Origin: an uncultured Collinsella sp.
GTDB lineage: Bacteria; Actinomycetota; Coriobacteriia; Coriobacteriales; Coriobacteriaceae
Reading direction: 5' to 3'
Length of the DNA stretch: 54,272 nucleotides
NCBI GenBank assembly: GCA_959602645.1
Contig: CAUGTZ010000018.1
Location: forward strand, 1-54,272
Numbering within the stretch: the first letter of the stretch is position 1; each line of letters starts with the position of its first letter. This document shows positions 31,740-40,293 of the stretch, in pieces. The position numbers and the translations under genes are program-made. The notes beneath the pieces were generated by a model that was not told the DNA's origin, did no database searches, and worked only from the letters and a program-made list of their open reading frames with translations.

Positions 31740-34700
31740 ATGGCAAACTACAGTCCACAGCACTTTGAGCCTCGGGCCAAGGCCGTCAACGTCAAGGGCG
31801 TTGCTAACCGCGCCGTCGCAACCGTTTTGACGGCGGGCCTCATTGCTCAGCCGCTCATGTCGCCGCTGGCGGCAATCGCCGCACCGTCAACCGGTAACGG
31901 CGATTCTGTTCAGGGGGGGGGTAGTTCTGTAGAGAACACCGTTGCCGCCGGTAACCAAGCGGTCGTAAAGACGGCTGCCCAGCTGGCCGAGGAGTCGGCA
32001 AAGCAGCTCAAGGACGCTCAGGCCGCCTACGATGCCGCCCAGAAGAAGGCCGACGCGGCGGGCCAGTCTCAAAAGCAAGCGCAGCAGCAAAAGAATCAGG
32101 CCTCGCAGGCCGTGACCGATAACGCCGCCGAGCAGAACGAGGCCGAGGTAGCCGCGCTTCAGGAGAAGATCGACGAGCTTAAGGCAGCCGTCGAAAAGAC
32201 TGAGCAGCAGCAGAAGAAGCTGGGCAACCTGAACGATCAGCTCGAACAGGCCAACAAGAGTGTCGAGGATAAGACCCAGGCGCTCAAGGACGCCAAGGCA
32301 AAGCAGGATGAGGCCAAGAAGGCCATCGATGATGCCCAGGCCAAGCTCGAGGCCATGGGTATGGACGAGTACGAGGCCGCCAAGAAGGCCGTCGAGGACG
32401 CGCAGGCAAAGCTCGATGACGCCAATAAGGCCGTTACTACTGCACAGGACAATCTGGACCAGGCCAAGGCTGCCGAGGCCAGCGCCCAGCAGGAAAAGCA
32501 GAATACCGAGGCAGCTTTGACGACTGCCCAGGCCAAGAAGCAGGAGACTGCCGCTGCTCTCGCAGCCGCAACCACCGCGCGCGATAACGCCCAGCAGAAG
32601 TTCGACCAGGCGCAGGCCGCGCTCGATGCTGCCGTCTCGGGTACGGGTGTTGACCTGAGTGCGCTTGAGGCCGCCAAGAAAGCTGCTGCTGGTGAGCTCA
32701 AGACCGCGCAGGCGGAGCTCAATGTCGCGACGGATGCCGACGCCACCGCACAGACAAATCTGCAGGTCGCCCAGGCTGCCGTCGCTGCCGCGCAGGAGAA
32801 GGCCAACGCCGCCAACGCTGCTGTGGCATCTGCCCAGTCTGCATACGATGCGGCAAACAAGGAGTACAAGGACGCGGCCAGTAAGCGTGACGCCGCGAAG
32901 ACGGCATACGAGCAGGCCCAGCAGACCGAGGCCGACAAGAAGGCGGAGTACGATAAGCTTGTCGAAGTTCGCAAGCAGAAGCGCAGCGAGTGGGAGGCAG
33001 CCTGCGCTGCTTCGAACGCCGCGGAAAAGGCTTATGACGCTGCTAATGTCCAGGTTGAGGCTCTTGAGCAGCAGATTGCTGACCTCAAGTCCAACATGAC
33101 CGTTGACCAGGAAGTCATCAGCCAAGGTATACTCGGCTTCATGAACTATATTAGCGACGGCAGCCAGTTCACAGCCACGCAGAAAAAGAACGCCCGGGAA
33201 GCCGTATCGATGCTGACCGGTGCCGCTGACAAGGCCGAATGGTATGACCAGTACGTTGATCAGGACATGTCTCGCGACACCAACCCGCTTTCCTTGGAGC
33301 AGATGCGCAACGCCCTGACATATCTCGACACCCAGAACAACCTCCGCAAGGCGAACGGTCAGTCGGCGCTCAGCGTCAGCCTCCGCATGACTGCGGCAGC
33401 CGCCCTTAATACATCATATTCATCGAACATCTGGGGACACTCGGGCTGCTACTGGGATAACGGTGAAAATCTTGCCGGTGGAGGCGGTGCATATACCGGC
33501 GGCGAGACTGAGGACACCCTAGGCTGGCCCTACACCGGTCTCTATACCCAGGAGAAGGAGACATTCGATAGGTACGTCGCACAGTATGGCGACGACCTCG
33601 GTAGCCACCGATATGATGCCTATTACATCTATCAGAACTACAACAGCATCTACCATGAGTGCGGGCACTATCTCAACATCATCGATTCCGCCACGGAAGC
33701 TATCGGCATCGCGACCGGTAGCGGTAAGAACACCGATTCCGAGGTAACCGTATTCGATTACAGTGCTGATGACACTCAGGCTGATTTCACTGTCTCCGAG
33801 TTCAAGAAGCTCCTCAACGACTACATCGATTCCACTTACAACGCAGGCGGCACGCAGGAGCAGAAGGAGCAGCTGAAGCAGCTACAGAATAAGCTGGCGG
33901 AGGCGCAGAAGAACTTCGGTACTACTAAGAAAGCTTACTTTGCAGCGGTAAATAAGCAGGACGCGGCGCATGACGCCTATACCGCGGCCGACACGAACGC
34001 GAACACCGCCAAGGGCGAGTACGAGAAGGCCAAGTCCGGCACCGCCGCCGCGAAGACGGCATACGACGCCGCGAAGGATGCACTCGGCGGAATCGACATC
34101 GAGTCCCTCAAGCAGAACCTCGATGCCGCCAAGAGCAAGGTCGCCACTGCCCAGGCAGCGCTTGATAAGGCGAACGCCACGCTTGCTGACAGCAAGACGA
34201 AGGCAGCCGATGCCGCTGCTCACAAGGCGAAGGCTCGCAGCGCCCGCGATGCCGCCAAGGCAAAGTCCGATCAGGCCAATGAGGCGTATGACAACGCCAC
34301 TGCTTCGGTCAAGGACCTTACCGCCAAGTGCGATGCCGCCCAGGCGGACCTTGCGAATAAGCAGGGCTCGCTTGACGAGGCAAAGAAGGCCGACGATGCC
34401 GCCCAGGCTGGTGTAGACAAGGCCCAGGCCGCAGATGTGCACGCCGCGACCGCTCTTTCGGACGCCAAGCAGGCAGTTGCCGCCAAGACGCAGGCCCTGT
34501 CCGACGCACAGGCGAAGGCCAAGGCCGCCGAGGGCGAGCTGGCTACCGCAAACAAGGCCTTCGAGCGCTTCGCCGGCGCCCAGAAGACGGTCGACGACGC
34601 CAAGGCCGCCTATGACGCTGCCGTCGCCGGTGTCGCCGATGCTCAGAAGCAGCTCGAGGCCGCCAACGAAGCCGTCGTCGATGCGAACCTCGAGATCGTC

Positions 34701-35195
34701 AAGGCCAAGGCCGAGCTTGCCAACGACGAGGCGCTCAAGGCCGATCTTGAGGCCGTCGACCACAAGGCATCCCTTGCCGCGGGCACGACGGGCAACGAGA
34801 AGCTGGTCAAGCTGAACGCTGCTTACGCTCGCTATAAGGCCGCCGTCGATGCCGCCGCTGGCCTCAAGGCTGCTCTGAGCGATGCCGATGCCAAGCTGTC
34901 CGATGCCAACGACGCCTATGCCGCCGCGCTTGCCGAGCTTGGCGATGCCAAGGATGCCCTGGCTGCCGCTCAGGCCGAGTACGACAAGTATCATCCCAAG
35001 GCTGAGCCGCAGGCCAAGCCTCAGGTTGCGCGGGCCGCTGCAAAGGCTCCTGTCGCCAAGAAGAAGGCCGCGTCGGCCGCGCTCGCCCAGACTGGCGATG
35101 ACTCCGCACTTGCAGGCGAGGTGTTCGTCATTGGCGGTATTACGCTCGTGGCCGCGGGCGTGACGCTGGGTGATCGTCGTCGCAAGCAGGTGTAG
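31740..35195 (+). CDS. Sortase-anchored coiled-coil protein with CAP-like domain and G9 tract
   Basis: 1151-residue surface protein. A signal peptide (1-48, likely cut AIAA/PS) is followed by a low-complexity segment encoded by nine Gs (31913-31921), an Ala/Lys/Gln-rich coiled coil (about 75-455), a globular CAP/SCP-like domain (about 460-700; HSGCYWDNGENLAGG near 567 and ECGHYLNII near 638), a second coiled coil (703-1085), and a C-terminal wall signal: LAQTG (1115-1119), hydrophobic helix, RRRKQV. LAQTG is a variant of LPxTG. It probably projects the CAP domain from the cell wall and may serve adhesion. The ribosome site is GGGAGAAAG. The frame is open with G9 only; see findings. Confidence 0.9.
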   Translation: MANYSPQHFEPRAKAVNVKGVANRAVATVLTAGLIAQPLMSPLAAIAAPSTGNGDSVQGGGSSVENTVAAGNQAVVKTAAQLAEESAKQLKDAQAAYDAAQKKADAAGQSQKQAQQQKNQASQAVTDNAAEQNEAEVAALQEKIDELKAAVEKTEQQQKKLGNLNDQLEQANKSVEDKTQALKDAKAKQDEAKKAIDDAQAKLEAMGMDEYEAAKKAVEDAQAKLDDANKAVTTAQDNLDQAKAAEASAQQEKQNTEAALTTAQAKKQETAAALAAATTARDNAQQKFDQAQAALDAAVSGTGVDLSALEAAKKAAAGELKTAQAELNVATDADATAQTNLQVAQAAVAAAQEKANAANAAVASAQSAYDAANKEYKDAASKRDAAKTAYEQAQQTEADKKAEYDKLVEVRKQKRSEWEAACAASNAAEKAYDAANVQVEALEQQIADLKSNMTVDQEVISQGILGFMNYISDGSQFTATQKKNAREAVSMLTGAADKAEWYDQYVDQDMSRDTNPLSLEQMRNALTYLDTQNNLRKANGQSALSVSLRMTAAAALNTSYSSNIWGHSGCYWDNGENLAGGGGAYTGGETEDTLGWPYTGLYTQEKETFDRYVAQYGDDLGSHRYDAYYIYQNYNSIYHECGHYLNIIDSATEAIGIATGSGKNTDSEVTVFDYSADDTQADFTVSEFKKLLNDYIDSTYNAGGTQEQKEQLKQLQNKLAEAQKNFGTTKKAYFAAVNKQDAAHDAYTAADTNANTAKGEYEKAKSGTAAAKTAYDAAKDALGGIDIESLKQNLDAAKSKVATAQAALDKANATLADSKTKAADAAAHKAKARSARDAAKAKSDQANEAYDNATASVKDLTAKCDAAQADLANKQGSLDEAKKADDAAQAGVDKAQAADVHAATALSDAKQAVAAKTQALSDAQAKAKAAEGELATANKAFERFAGAQKTVDDAKAAYDAAVAGVADAQKQLEAANEAVVDANLEIVKAKAELANDEALKADLEAVDHKASLAAGTTGNEKLVKLNAAYARYKAAVDAAAGLKAALSDADAKLSDANDAYAAALAELGDAKDALAAAQAEYDKYHPKAEPQAKPQVARAAAKAPVAKKKAASAALAQTGDDSALAGEVFVIGGITLVAAGVTLGDRRRKQV
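31913..31921 (+). repeat. G9 homopolymer in coding sequence
   Basis: Nine consecutive Gs span codons 58-61 of the anchored surface protein. Eight Gs give a TAG six codons after the signal-proximal Gln; ten Gs give TAG three codons after it. The frame is thus open only with lengths equal to 9 modulo 3. Confidence 0.95.
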
Positions 35196-35262
35196 CGTTT
35201 CGAGCGTAGATTCTGCAACGAACTTCGGTTCATAGCAGGAGCGCTTCGATAGCTTAACCGAT

Positions 35263-35305
35263 AAGGCCGGCGCGCTGTTAAACGCAGCGCGCCGGCCTTT
35301 CTTTT
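35263..35305 (+). terminator. Rho-independent terminator of the surface-protein gene
   Basis: AAGGCCGGCGCGCTG and CAGCGCGCCGGCCTT form a perfect 15-bp stem, followed by TCTTTT. Confidence 0.95.
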
Positions 35306-35315
35306 CGTTGGCATC

Positions 35316-35356
35316 AAAAAGCCCGGTCGGCAGCCGCGAAAGCTACCGACCGGGCA
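35316..35356 (-). terminator. Rho-independent terminator of the OPT gene
   Basis: On the minus strand TGCCCGGTCGGTAGCT pairs with GCTGCCGACCGGGC (one mismatch), followed by TTTTTGATG. Confidence 0.9.
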
Positions 35357-35418
35357 ATCCGTAGGCAATATGATTGCGACCGGGCTGTTGCCTGGTTGCG
35401 AGCGAACAGCCGCTCAGC

Positions 35419-37122
35419 TTAGCCCAGCAGGCTTAAGCCCACGGAGACAAACGCCAGGATAACGCCGACGATGGACTCGCCGCCGAGCAGGCCGCTGGCG
35501 ACGACCAGGCCCTGTTCCTGGAAGGCGGCGTCCTTGGCAGCTCTCTCCTCGTCAGAAAGACCAGCGGTGGCGTCGCGGTGGGCGGACCACTTGTCGTAGG
35601 CGAGTTTGACGCAGGAGCCCAGGAATGCCGTGAGTGACATGTAGAACGGCAGGTACACGCCCAGGCCGATCATCATGGCCGGAATGCCGAGCCAGTACAT
35701 GACGATGCCGGCGATAAAGCCGCCAACGAACCACGGCACGCTCGGGATGCCCGAGACCATGGTGGCGACCACGCTTGCCTGCGCGGCAACAAAGCTCTTG
35801 TCGGGGCCGAAGGCGTCCGGGCCATAGGCGGTGACGAGCACGACCATGACGGCTGCGGCGACTAGGGCGCCCACGATGCCGCCAATGGCTTGGCCGATCC
35901 ACTGCGCACGCGGGTTGGTGCCCAGCACGGCGCCGGCCTTAAAGTCGTTCATGACGTCGCCCGCAAGGCCGCACGCCACGGCTACGATGCCGGCGATAAA
36001 GAACAGCTTGACCTGAGCGATCTGTGCGAAGGCTGCCACGATGAGCATGACGATGAGGCCGAAGATCTCCATGGGGTCGATGCCCGTCTGGCCGCAGCTC
36101 TGCGCGCTCATGATGGTGGTGACAAAGGTGAACAGCGTCACGATGACGGCCGGAACGGGGCCAAGGTCAAGCACGATGGCGATGATCACGGCGATGGCGG
36201 CGGCGCCCAGGCCGATGATGCCGGCGTCGAGCTTAAGGGAGCCCGAGATGAGCGATTGCTCGTCGGTGTCGGTGGAGCTGTCGGCGGCAAGACCGCGGAC
36301 GATGCCGGCGACCTGCGGCAGGATGTCCTTGAGGACGACGGCGACGCCAAAGCCCATCATGAGGCCCATGCCCAGGGACTTGACGATGCCCTGCGCGGTC
36401 ACAACGTCGAACAGACCGGCAGCGGTGCCGCCCACAATGATGCCAAAGTTGCCTAGCAGGGCGCCGGCAAACCAGAAGGCGACCGGGGCGAAGCCCACGA
36501 GGAAGCCGACGGAGAGCAGCATGGGCGAGTTGTAGATGCCAAAGGTCACGCCGGGGATGTTGAGCGTGCATAGCATGCTGGGCACCACGCCCAGAGCGTC
36601 GCGAAGCACGCTGTAGATGCCTGCGATGGCCATAGAGCCAAAGAGCTGCTTGCCGGTCTTGCCGCCGGCCTCGGTGGCGCGCAGGGTCTGAGCTGCGGCG
36701 TTGCCGGTGGGGAACTCAAGCGCGGCGTCCACGATAAAGTGACGGTGGATGAGTGCCGTGGCCAGCAAGCCCAGGATAGTGCCGGCGAGTGCCACGATAA
36801 ACATGTCGAGCCAGCTGATCTGGTCGGCATAGCCCAGCATCCAGGCGCCCGGGATGGTAAACGCCAGGCCGCCGGCGACCATGGCGCCTGCGGACATGAT
36901 GGTGTGGGTGACGTTGGCCTCGTTGAGGCTGGCGTTGCCCATGAGTTTGAGGAAGAACAGCGAGATGACGGCAGCGAAGACGATCGGCCAGGGGAGTGCG
37001 CCCATCTTGAGGGCGGTGTAGGCCGAGCTTGCCGTGATGATCACGCAGCCAAGGACGCCGATGACGACGCCGCGCAGCGTGAGTTGCCCGCGCATCGAGG
37101 CGCGGTTCGAGGGATTGCTCAT
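35419..37122 (-). CDS. OPT-family oligopeptide transporter
   Basis: 567-residue integral membrane protein with about fourteen hydrophobic segments, belonging to the OPT family of proton-coupled importers of oligopeptides or metal chelates. The segment GDVMNDFKAGAVLGTNPRAQ near residue 390 is typical of prokaryotic OPT proteins. The ATG follows AAAGGAG. It appears monocistronic. Its actual substrate (peptide or siderophore-like compound) cannot be deduced. Confidence 0.9.
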   Translation of the reverse strand: MSNPSNRASMRGQLTLRGVVIGVLGCVIITASSAYTALKMGALPWPIVFAAVISLFFLKLMGNASLNEANVTHTIMSAGAMVAGGLAFTIPGAWMLGYADQISWLDMFIVALAGTILGLLATALIHRHFIVDAALEFPTGNAAAQTLRATEAGGKTGKQLFGSMAIAGIYSVLRDALGVVPSMLCTLNIPGVTFGIYNSPMLLSVGFLVGFAPVAFWFAGALLGNFGIIVGGTAAGLFDVVTAQGIVKSLGMGLMMGFGVAVVLKDILPQVAGIVRGLAADSSTDTDEQSLISGSLKLDAGIIGLGAAAIAVIIAIVLDLGPVPAVIVTLFTFVTTIMSAQSCGQTGIDPMEIFGLIVMLIVAAFAQIAQVKLFFIAGIVAVACGLAGDVMNDFKAGAVLGTNPRAQWIGQAIGGIVGALVAAAVMVVLVTAYGPDAFGPDKSFVAAQASVVATMVSGIPSVPWFVGGFIAGIVMYWLGIPAMMIGLGVYLPFYMSLTAFLGSCVKLAYDKWSAHRDATAGLSDEERAAKDAAFQEQGLVVASGLLGGESIVGVILAFVSVGLSLLG

Positions 37123-37314
37123 ATAAAACTCCTTTGCGTATATCCGCTTCCCCCGGGAGCGCCGTTACGGATACGGCGCGGGAAGTCGGGTTACCAAGGG
37201 CCGCCGCGTGAGCTCGCGCGCGACCGCGCACCAGTATAGCCGCAAGCTAGTCATTTTGGGATGACTGGTTTAGGTAGGCGATATACTGCTGGGCAGACGA
37301 AAGGAGCGCCGACG

Positions 37315-38166
37315 ATGCTTAATGGGTGCGCATATATATTGACGGTCGACGTGGGCAACACGTTCATTCGCTTTGGCCTGTTTGCAGAGGATTCGGCCGC
37401 GGCGCAGGAATGTCCGCTTGCGACGTGCGAGATCACCACGCCGTCGAGCATCACAGCAGACGAGGCGCGCATGAGGCTCGCGCAGGTCATGGGTGCACTG
37501 GCAGCCGATGCGGGCATGCCGGGCGCGCTCGTTCCCGCGGCTGCCGTGCTGAGCTGCGTGGTGCCGGCGCTCGAGCGCCCGTGGAAGACGGCGCTTTCTC
37601 GCACCTGCACGGGGCGCGTGCTCACCGTGGGGCCGGGTCTCAAGACCGGTATGCCCGTGCACTACGACGATCCAGCAGAGATCGGTCCCGACCGCATCGC
37701 CGACGCCGTGGCGGCACGCGCCGTCTACGGCTCTCCCTGCATCGTGATTGACTTGGGTACCACGACCAATATCGAGGTCATCGACGCGCGCGGCACCTTT
37801 GTGGGCGGCGTCATCGCGCCGGGTCTGGCGCTTGGCGCCCGCTCTCTTTCGGCTGCTGCGGCGCGTCTGCCGCAGGTCGAGCCCTCGGCACCCACACATG
37901 TAATCGGCCGCAACACGCGCGAGGCCATGCGTTCGGGCGTGGTTCTGGGCGAGGTGGCACGCATCGACGGCATGCTCGACATGGTGCTCGCCGAGATGCG
38001 CGCGACCAAGGCCGCGGGGGAGGGCAATGTACCCATCGTCATTACCGGCGACGATGCCGAGGCACTTGCGGCGCTGGTCGGCCATAGCCTGACGGTCGAT
38101 GACGCGCTGACGCTGCGGGGTCTCGCCGAGCTCTACCGCATCAACCAAAAACCCCGCCGCGTGTAA
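37315..38166 (+). CDS. coaX: Type III pantothenate kinase
   Basis: Phosphorylates pantothenate in the first step of coenzyme A synthesis; cytosolic ASKHA-fold dimer. 283 residues, slightly longer than the usual 255-265. The phosphate-binding DVGNT (12-16), GPDRIADAVAA and VIDLGTTTNIEVID are diagnostic. The start at 37315 follows AAGGAG with 8 nt spacing. Confidence 0.95.
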   Translation: MLNGCAYILTVDVGNTFIRFGLFAEDSAAAQECPLATCEITTPSSITADEARMRLAQVMGALAADAGMPGALVPAAAVLSCVVPALERPWKTALSRTCTGRVLTVGPGLKTGMPVHYDDPAEIGPDRIADAVAARAVYGSPCIVIDLGTTTNIEVIDARGTFVGGVIAPGLALGARSLSAAAARLPQVEPSAPTHVIGRNTREAMRSGVVLGEVARIDGMLDMVLAEMRATKAAGEGNVPIVITGDDAEALAALVGHSLTVDDALTLRGLAELYRINQKPRRV

Positions 38167-38203
38167 AAGTGAGGGCGCCGGTGGGACAAACGCCCCCACC
38201 TTT
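38165..38203 (+). terminator. Hairpin after coaX
   Basis: GTGAGGGCG (38169-38177) and CGCCCCCAC (38191-38199) pair with one mismatch, then CTTTC. It starts at the coaX stop. Confidence 0.5.
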
Positions 38204-38207
38204 CACC

Positions 38208-38216
38208 TGCTACAAT
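38208..38216 (+). promoter_or_regulatory. Extended -10 promoter of the dCMP deaminase gene
   Basis: TGC-TACAAT is a good extended -10 element 34 nt before the start codon; no clear -35 is seen. Confidence 0.4.
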
Positions 38217-38250
38217 GGGTCAAACTATTGCGATTACGGAGGTGTCTGCC

Positions 38251-38799
38251 ATGTCGGACGATCTTCATCAAACTTCGTCAGGCAAGCGCCTGGACGTCAT
38301 TAGCTGGGACGAGTTCTTTATGAGCGTGGCCATCGCCGCACAGCGCCGCAGCAAGGACCCCAACACGCAGGTGGGTGCGTGCATCGCCAGCACCAACCAC
38401 CGTATCCTTTCGGTGGGCTACAACGGTACGCCCTCGGCGCTCAACGACGACTTTTTCCCGTGGGGTACGAGCGACGACCCGCTGCAGGACAAGCACAACT
38501 ACGTGGTCCATGCCGAGGCCAACGCCGTGCTCAACTACCGTGGCTCGCTCAAGGACCTCGAGGGTTCCACGGTCTACGTCACGCTGTTCCCGTGCCACGA
38601 CTGCGCCAAGATTTTGGCGCAGGTGGGTGTGGGCGAGGTTGTCTACCTGGACAACAAGTACGCCGACACCGACGACGGCCGCATCAGCCGCCGCATTCTC
38701 GACTCCTGCGGTATTAGCTACCGCCAGGTTATCGTCGATGTTCACATCGGTACCGAGGGGGCAGGCTCAGCAGTAGCGCGTGACAATGCCAGCTGGTAA
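38251..38799 (+). CDS. Deoxycytidylate (dCMP) deaminase family protein
   Basis: 182-residue zinc-dependent deaminase of the ComEB/dCMP deaminase group, converting dCMP to dUMP for thymidylate synthesis. Zinc site: H87 and the proton-shuttling E89 in HAEAN, with C115 and C118 in PCHDC. RSKDPNTQVGA and GYNGTP are typical of the family. The start at 38251 has GGAGG upstream. The C-terminal 25 residues are extra and not conserved-looking. Confidence 0.92.
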   Translation: MSDDLHQTSSGKRLDVISWDEFFMSVAIAAQRRSKDPNTQVGACIASTNHRILSVGYNGTPSALNDDFFPWGTSDDPLQDKHNYVVHAEANAVLNYRGSLKDLEGSTVYVTLFPCHDCAKILAQVGVGEVVYLDNKYADTDDGRISRRILDSCGISYRQVIVDVHIGTEGAGSAVARDNASW

Positions 38800-38948
38800 C
38801 AACAGGCAGCTAAAAGATCCCCGTCCCAAATTGACTGCTCGTGAAAGTCGTGTCCGCGCGCATGGATGGCTCGTGAGCGGGTACATGGCTGTAGTAACAT
38901 AGCCCCTGTCCGCGGGCGTGCCCGCGTTATTGTGAGAAAGGAGCCCCT

Positions 38949-39227
38949 GTGGCTGTTAACGAAGAGCTGCTTAAGAAGGTTCTTGAGGAGATCCGCCCCA
39001 ACCTGCAGGCTGACGGCGGCGATATGGAGTATGTGGGTGTTGACGACGAGGGCGTCGTCAAACTGGAGCTGCAGGGTGCCTGCGCCGGCTGCCCTATGAG
39101 CGCGCTGACCCTGTCCATGGGTATCGAGCGTATCCTCAAGGAGCATGTGCCCGGCGTTACCCGTGTCGAGCAGGTTAATGCCTCCGGCGAGACCGACGAC
39201 CTGTACGACGAGTACGCGCCGTTCTAA
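38949..39227 (+). CDS. NifU-like iron-sulfur scaffold protein
   Basis: 92-residue protein corresponding to the NifU C-terminal domain (Nfu), which binds an Fe-S cluster through the CxxC motif CAGC (C45, C48) and passes it to client enzymes. ADGGDMEYVGVDDEG and the ALTLSMGIERIL helix are typical. It starts with GTG after AAAGGAG. It stands alone between dCMP deaminase and lgt. Confidence 0.95.
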   Translation: MAVNEELLKKVLEEIRPNLQADGGDMEYVGVDDEGVVKLELQGACAGCPMSALTLSMGIERILKEHVPGVTRVEQVNASGETDDLYDEYAPF

Positions 39228-39281
39228 GATGCGAAAGCTGCGGACGGCATACTCCGCATAGACGTTACGCCCAAATATGCG

Positions 39282-39320
39282 GCTGCGAGCGCAAGGCCCG
39301 CGGCCGCATTTGTATGTAGG
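39282..39320 (+). terminator. GC hairpin between nifU-like gene and lgt
   Basis: AAATATGCGGCTGCG pairs imperfectly with CGCGGCCGCATTT, followed by GTATG. A partial terminator is possible; the T-run is short. Confidence 0.45.
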
Positions 39321-39336
39321 GAGTGGGAGGGTCGAC

Positions 39337-40158
39337 ATGCTCAACGACTTCTACCATATGCTTGATCCCGTCGCGATTTCGGCGGGGCCCATCACGATTT
39401 ACTGGTATGGTCTGGCCTATGTGGTCGGCGCCCTGCTCACGGCGGTCGTCATGTACCGCACGCAGCGTCGCTGGGGCTTCAACATCACGATTGACGACCT
39501 GACGAGTGTCGTGGTCGGCGTGGTCTTTGGCCTCATTATCGGTGCGCGCCTGTTCTACGTCGTCTTTTACGGTGATGGCTACTACTGGGCACACCCGCTC
39601 GAGATCTTTGCCACCAACGAGGGCGGCATGAGCTTCCATGGCGGTTTGGTGGGCGGTATTATCGGCGGCATCATCGTGTGCCGCATGTATAAGCTCGACG
39701 CATGGACTTTGGCAGACCTTGCCGTCATCGGCGCGCCGCTGGCCTTGTGCCTGGGCCGTTGTGCCAACTTTGTCAATGGTGAGCTGTGGGGCAAGCCGAC
39801 CGATCTGCCCTGGGGTGTGGTCTTTGGCGGGACTGCGGGCGATATGCCGCGTCACCCCTCCCAGCTCTACGAGGCATTTCTTGAGGGCATCGTGCTCTTT
39901 TGCATTCTGCAGGTGCTCAGCCGCAAAAAGCCGCTGCTGCCTCAGGGTACGTTTATGGGCGTGTTCGTGATGGGATACGGCATCGTCCGCTTCCTCGTCG
40001 AGTTCGTGCGCGTGCCCGACGCCCAGCTTGGCTATCTGCTGGGCGGCGTCATCACGATGGGGCAGCTGCTGAGTCTTCCGCTCGTGATCGCCGGCCTGGC
40101 GCTCATCATCTTTGCTCGTCGCCGCAACCAGCCCCAGCGCGTCTACCTGGACGCCTAA
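39337..40158 (+). CDS. lgt: Prolipoprotein diacylglyceryl transferase
   Basis: 273-residue seven-helix membrane enzyme that transfers diacylglycerol from phosphatidylglycerol to the lipobox Cys of prolipoproteins. The GMSFHGGL, GRCANFVNGELWG and RHPSQLYEA signatures are clear; the catalytic Arg lies in the N-rich signature loop (GRIGNFIN in others, GRCANFVN here). The ATG follows GGGAGG. The binding protein encoded at 13495-14490 is a likely client. Confidence 0.95.
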   Translation: MLNDFYHMLDPVAISAGPITIYWYGLAYVVGALLTAVVMYRTQRRWGFNITIDDLTSVVVGVVFGLIIGARLFYVVFYGDGYYWAHPLEIFATNEGGMSFHGGLVGGIIGGIIVCRMYKLDAWTLADLAVIGAPLALCLGRCANFVNGELWGKPTDLPWGVVFGGTAGDMPRHPSQLYEAFLEGIVLFCILQVLSRKKPLLPQGTFMGVFVMGYGIVRFLVEFVRVPDAQLGYLLGGVITMGQLLSLPLVIAGLALIIFARRRNQPQRVYLDA

Positions 40159-40193
40159 CCACCACAAAGGGGACAGGCACCTTTGTGGTGGTT
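40157..40193. repeat. GGGACAGG palindromic repeat, short form, copy 4
   Basis: Perfect 14-bp arms AACCACCACAAAGG (40157-40170) and CCTTTGTGGTGGTT (40180-40193) around GGACAGGCA. The left arm overlaps the lgt stop codon. Confidence 0.93.
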
Positions 40194-40221
40194 CGCTGGG
40201 CAACGATGACAGAACCGTAAC

Positions 40222-40273
40222 GTTTCCCCAGATAAAACCTGCCAAAATAAACCTGTCCCTTTTTGGCGGGTTT
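40222..40273. repeat. GGGACAGG palindromic repeat, long form, copy 5
   Basis: Minus-oriented copy of the unit at 1004. Arms AAACCTGCCAAAA (40235-40247) and TTTTTGGCGGGTTT (40260-40273) enclose TAAACCTGTCCCT; the conserved AACGTTT flank lies at 40219-40225. It ends 20 nt before the next start codon. Confidence 0.9.
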
Positions 40274-40293
40274 CTAGAAAGGCTTTTTGGACT

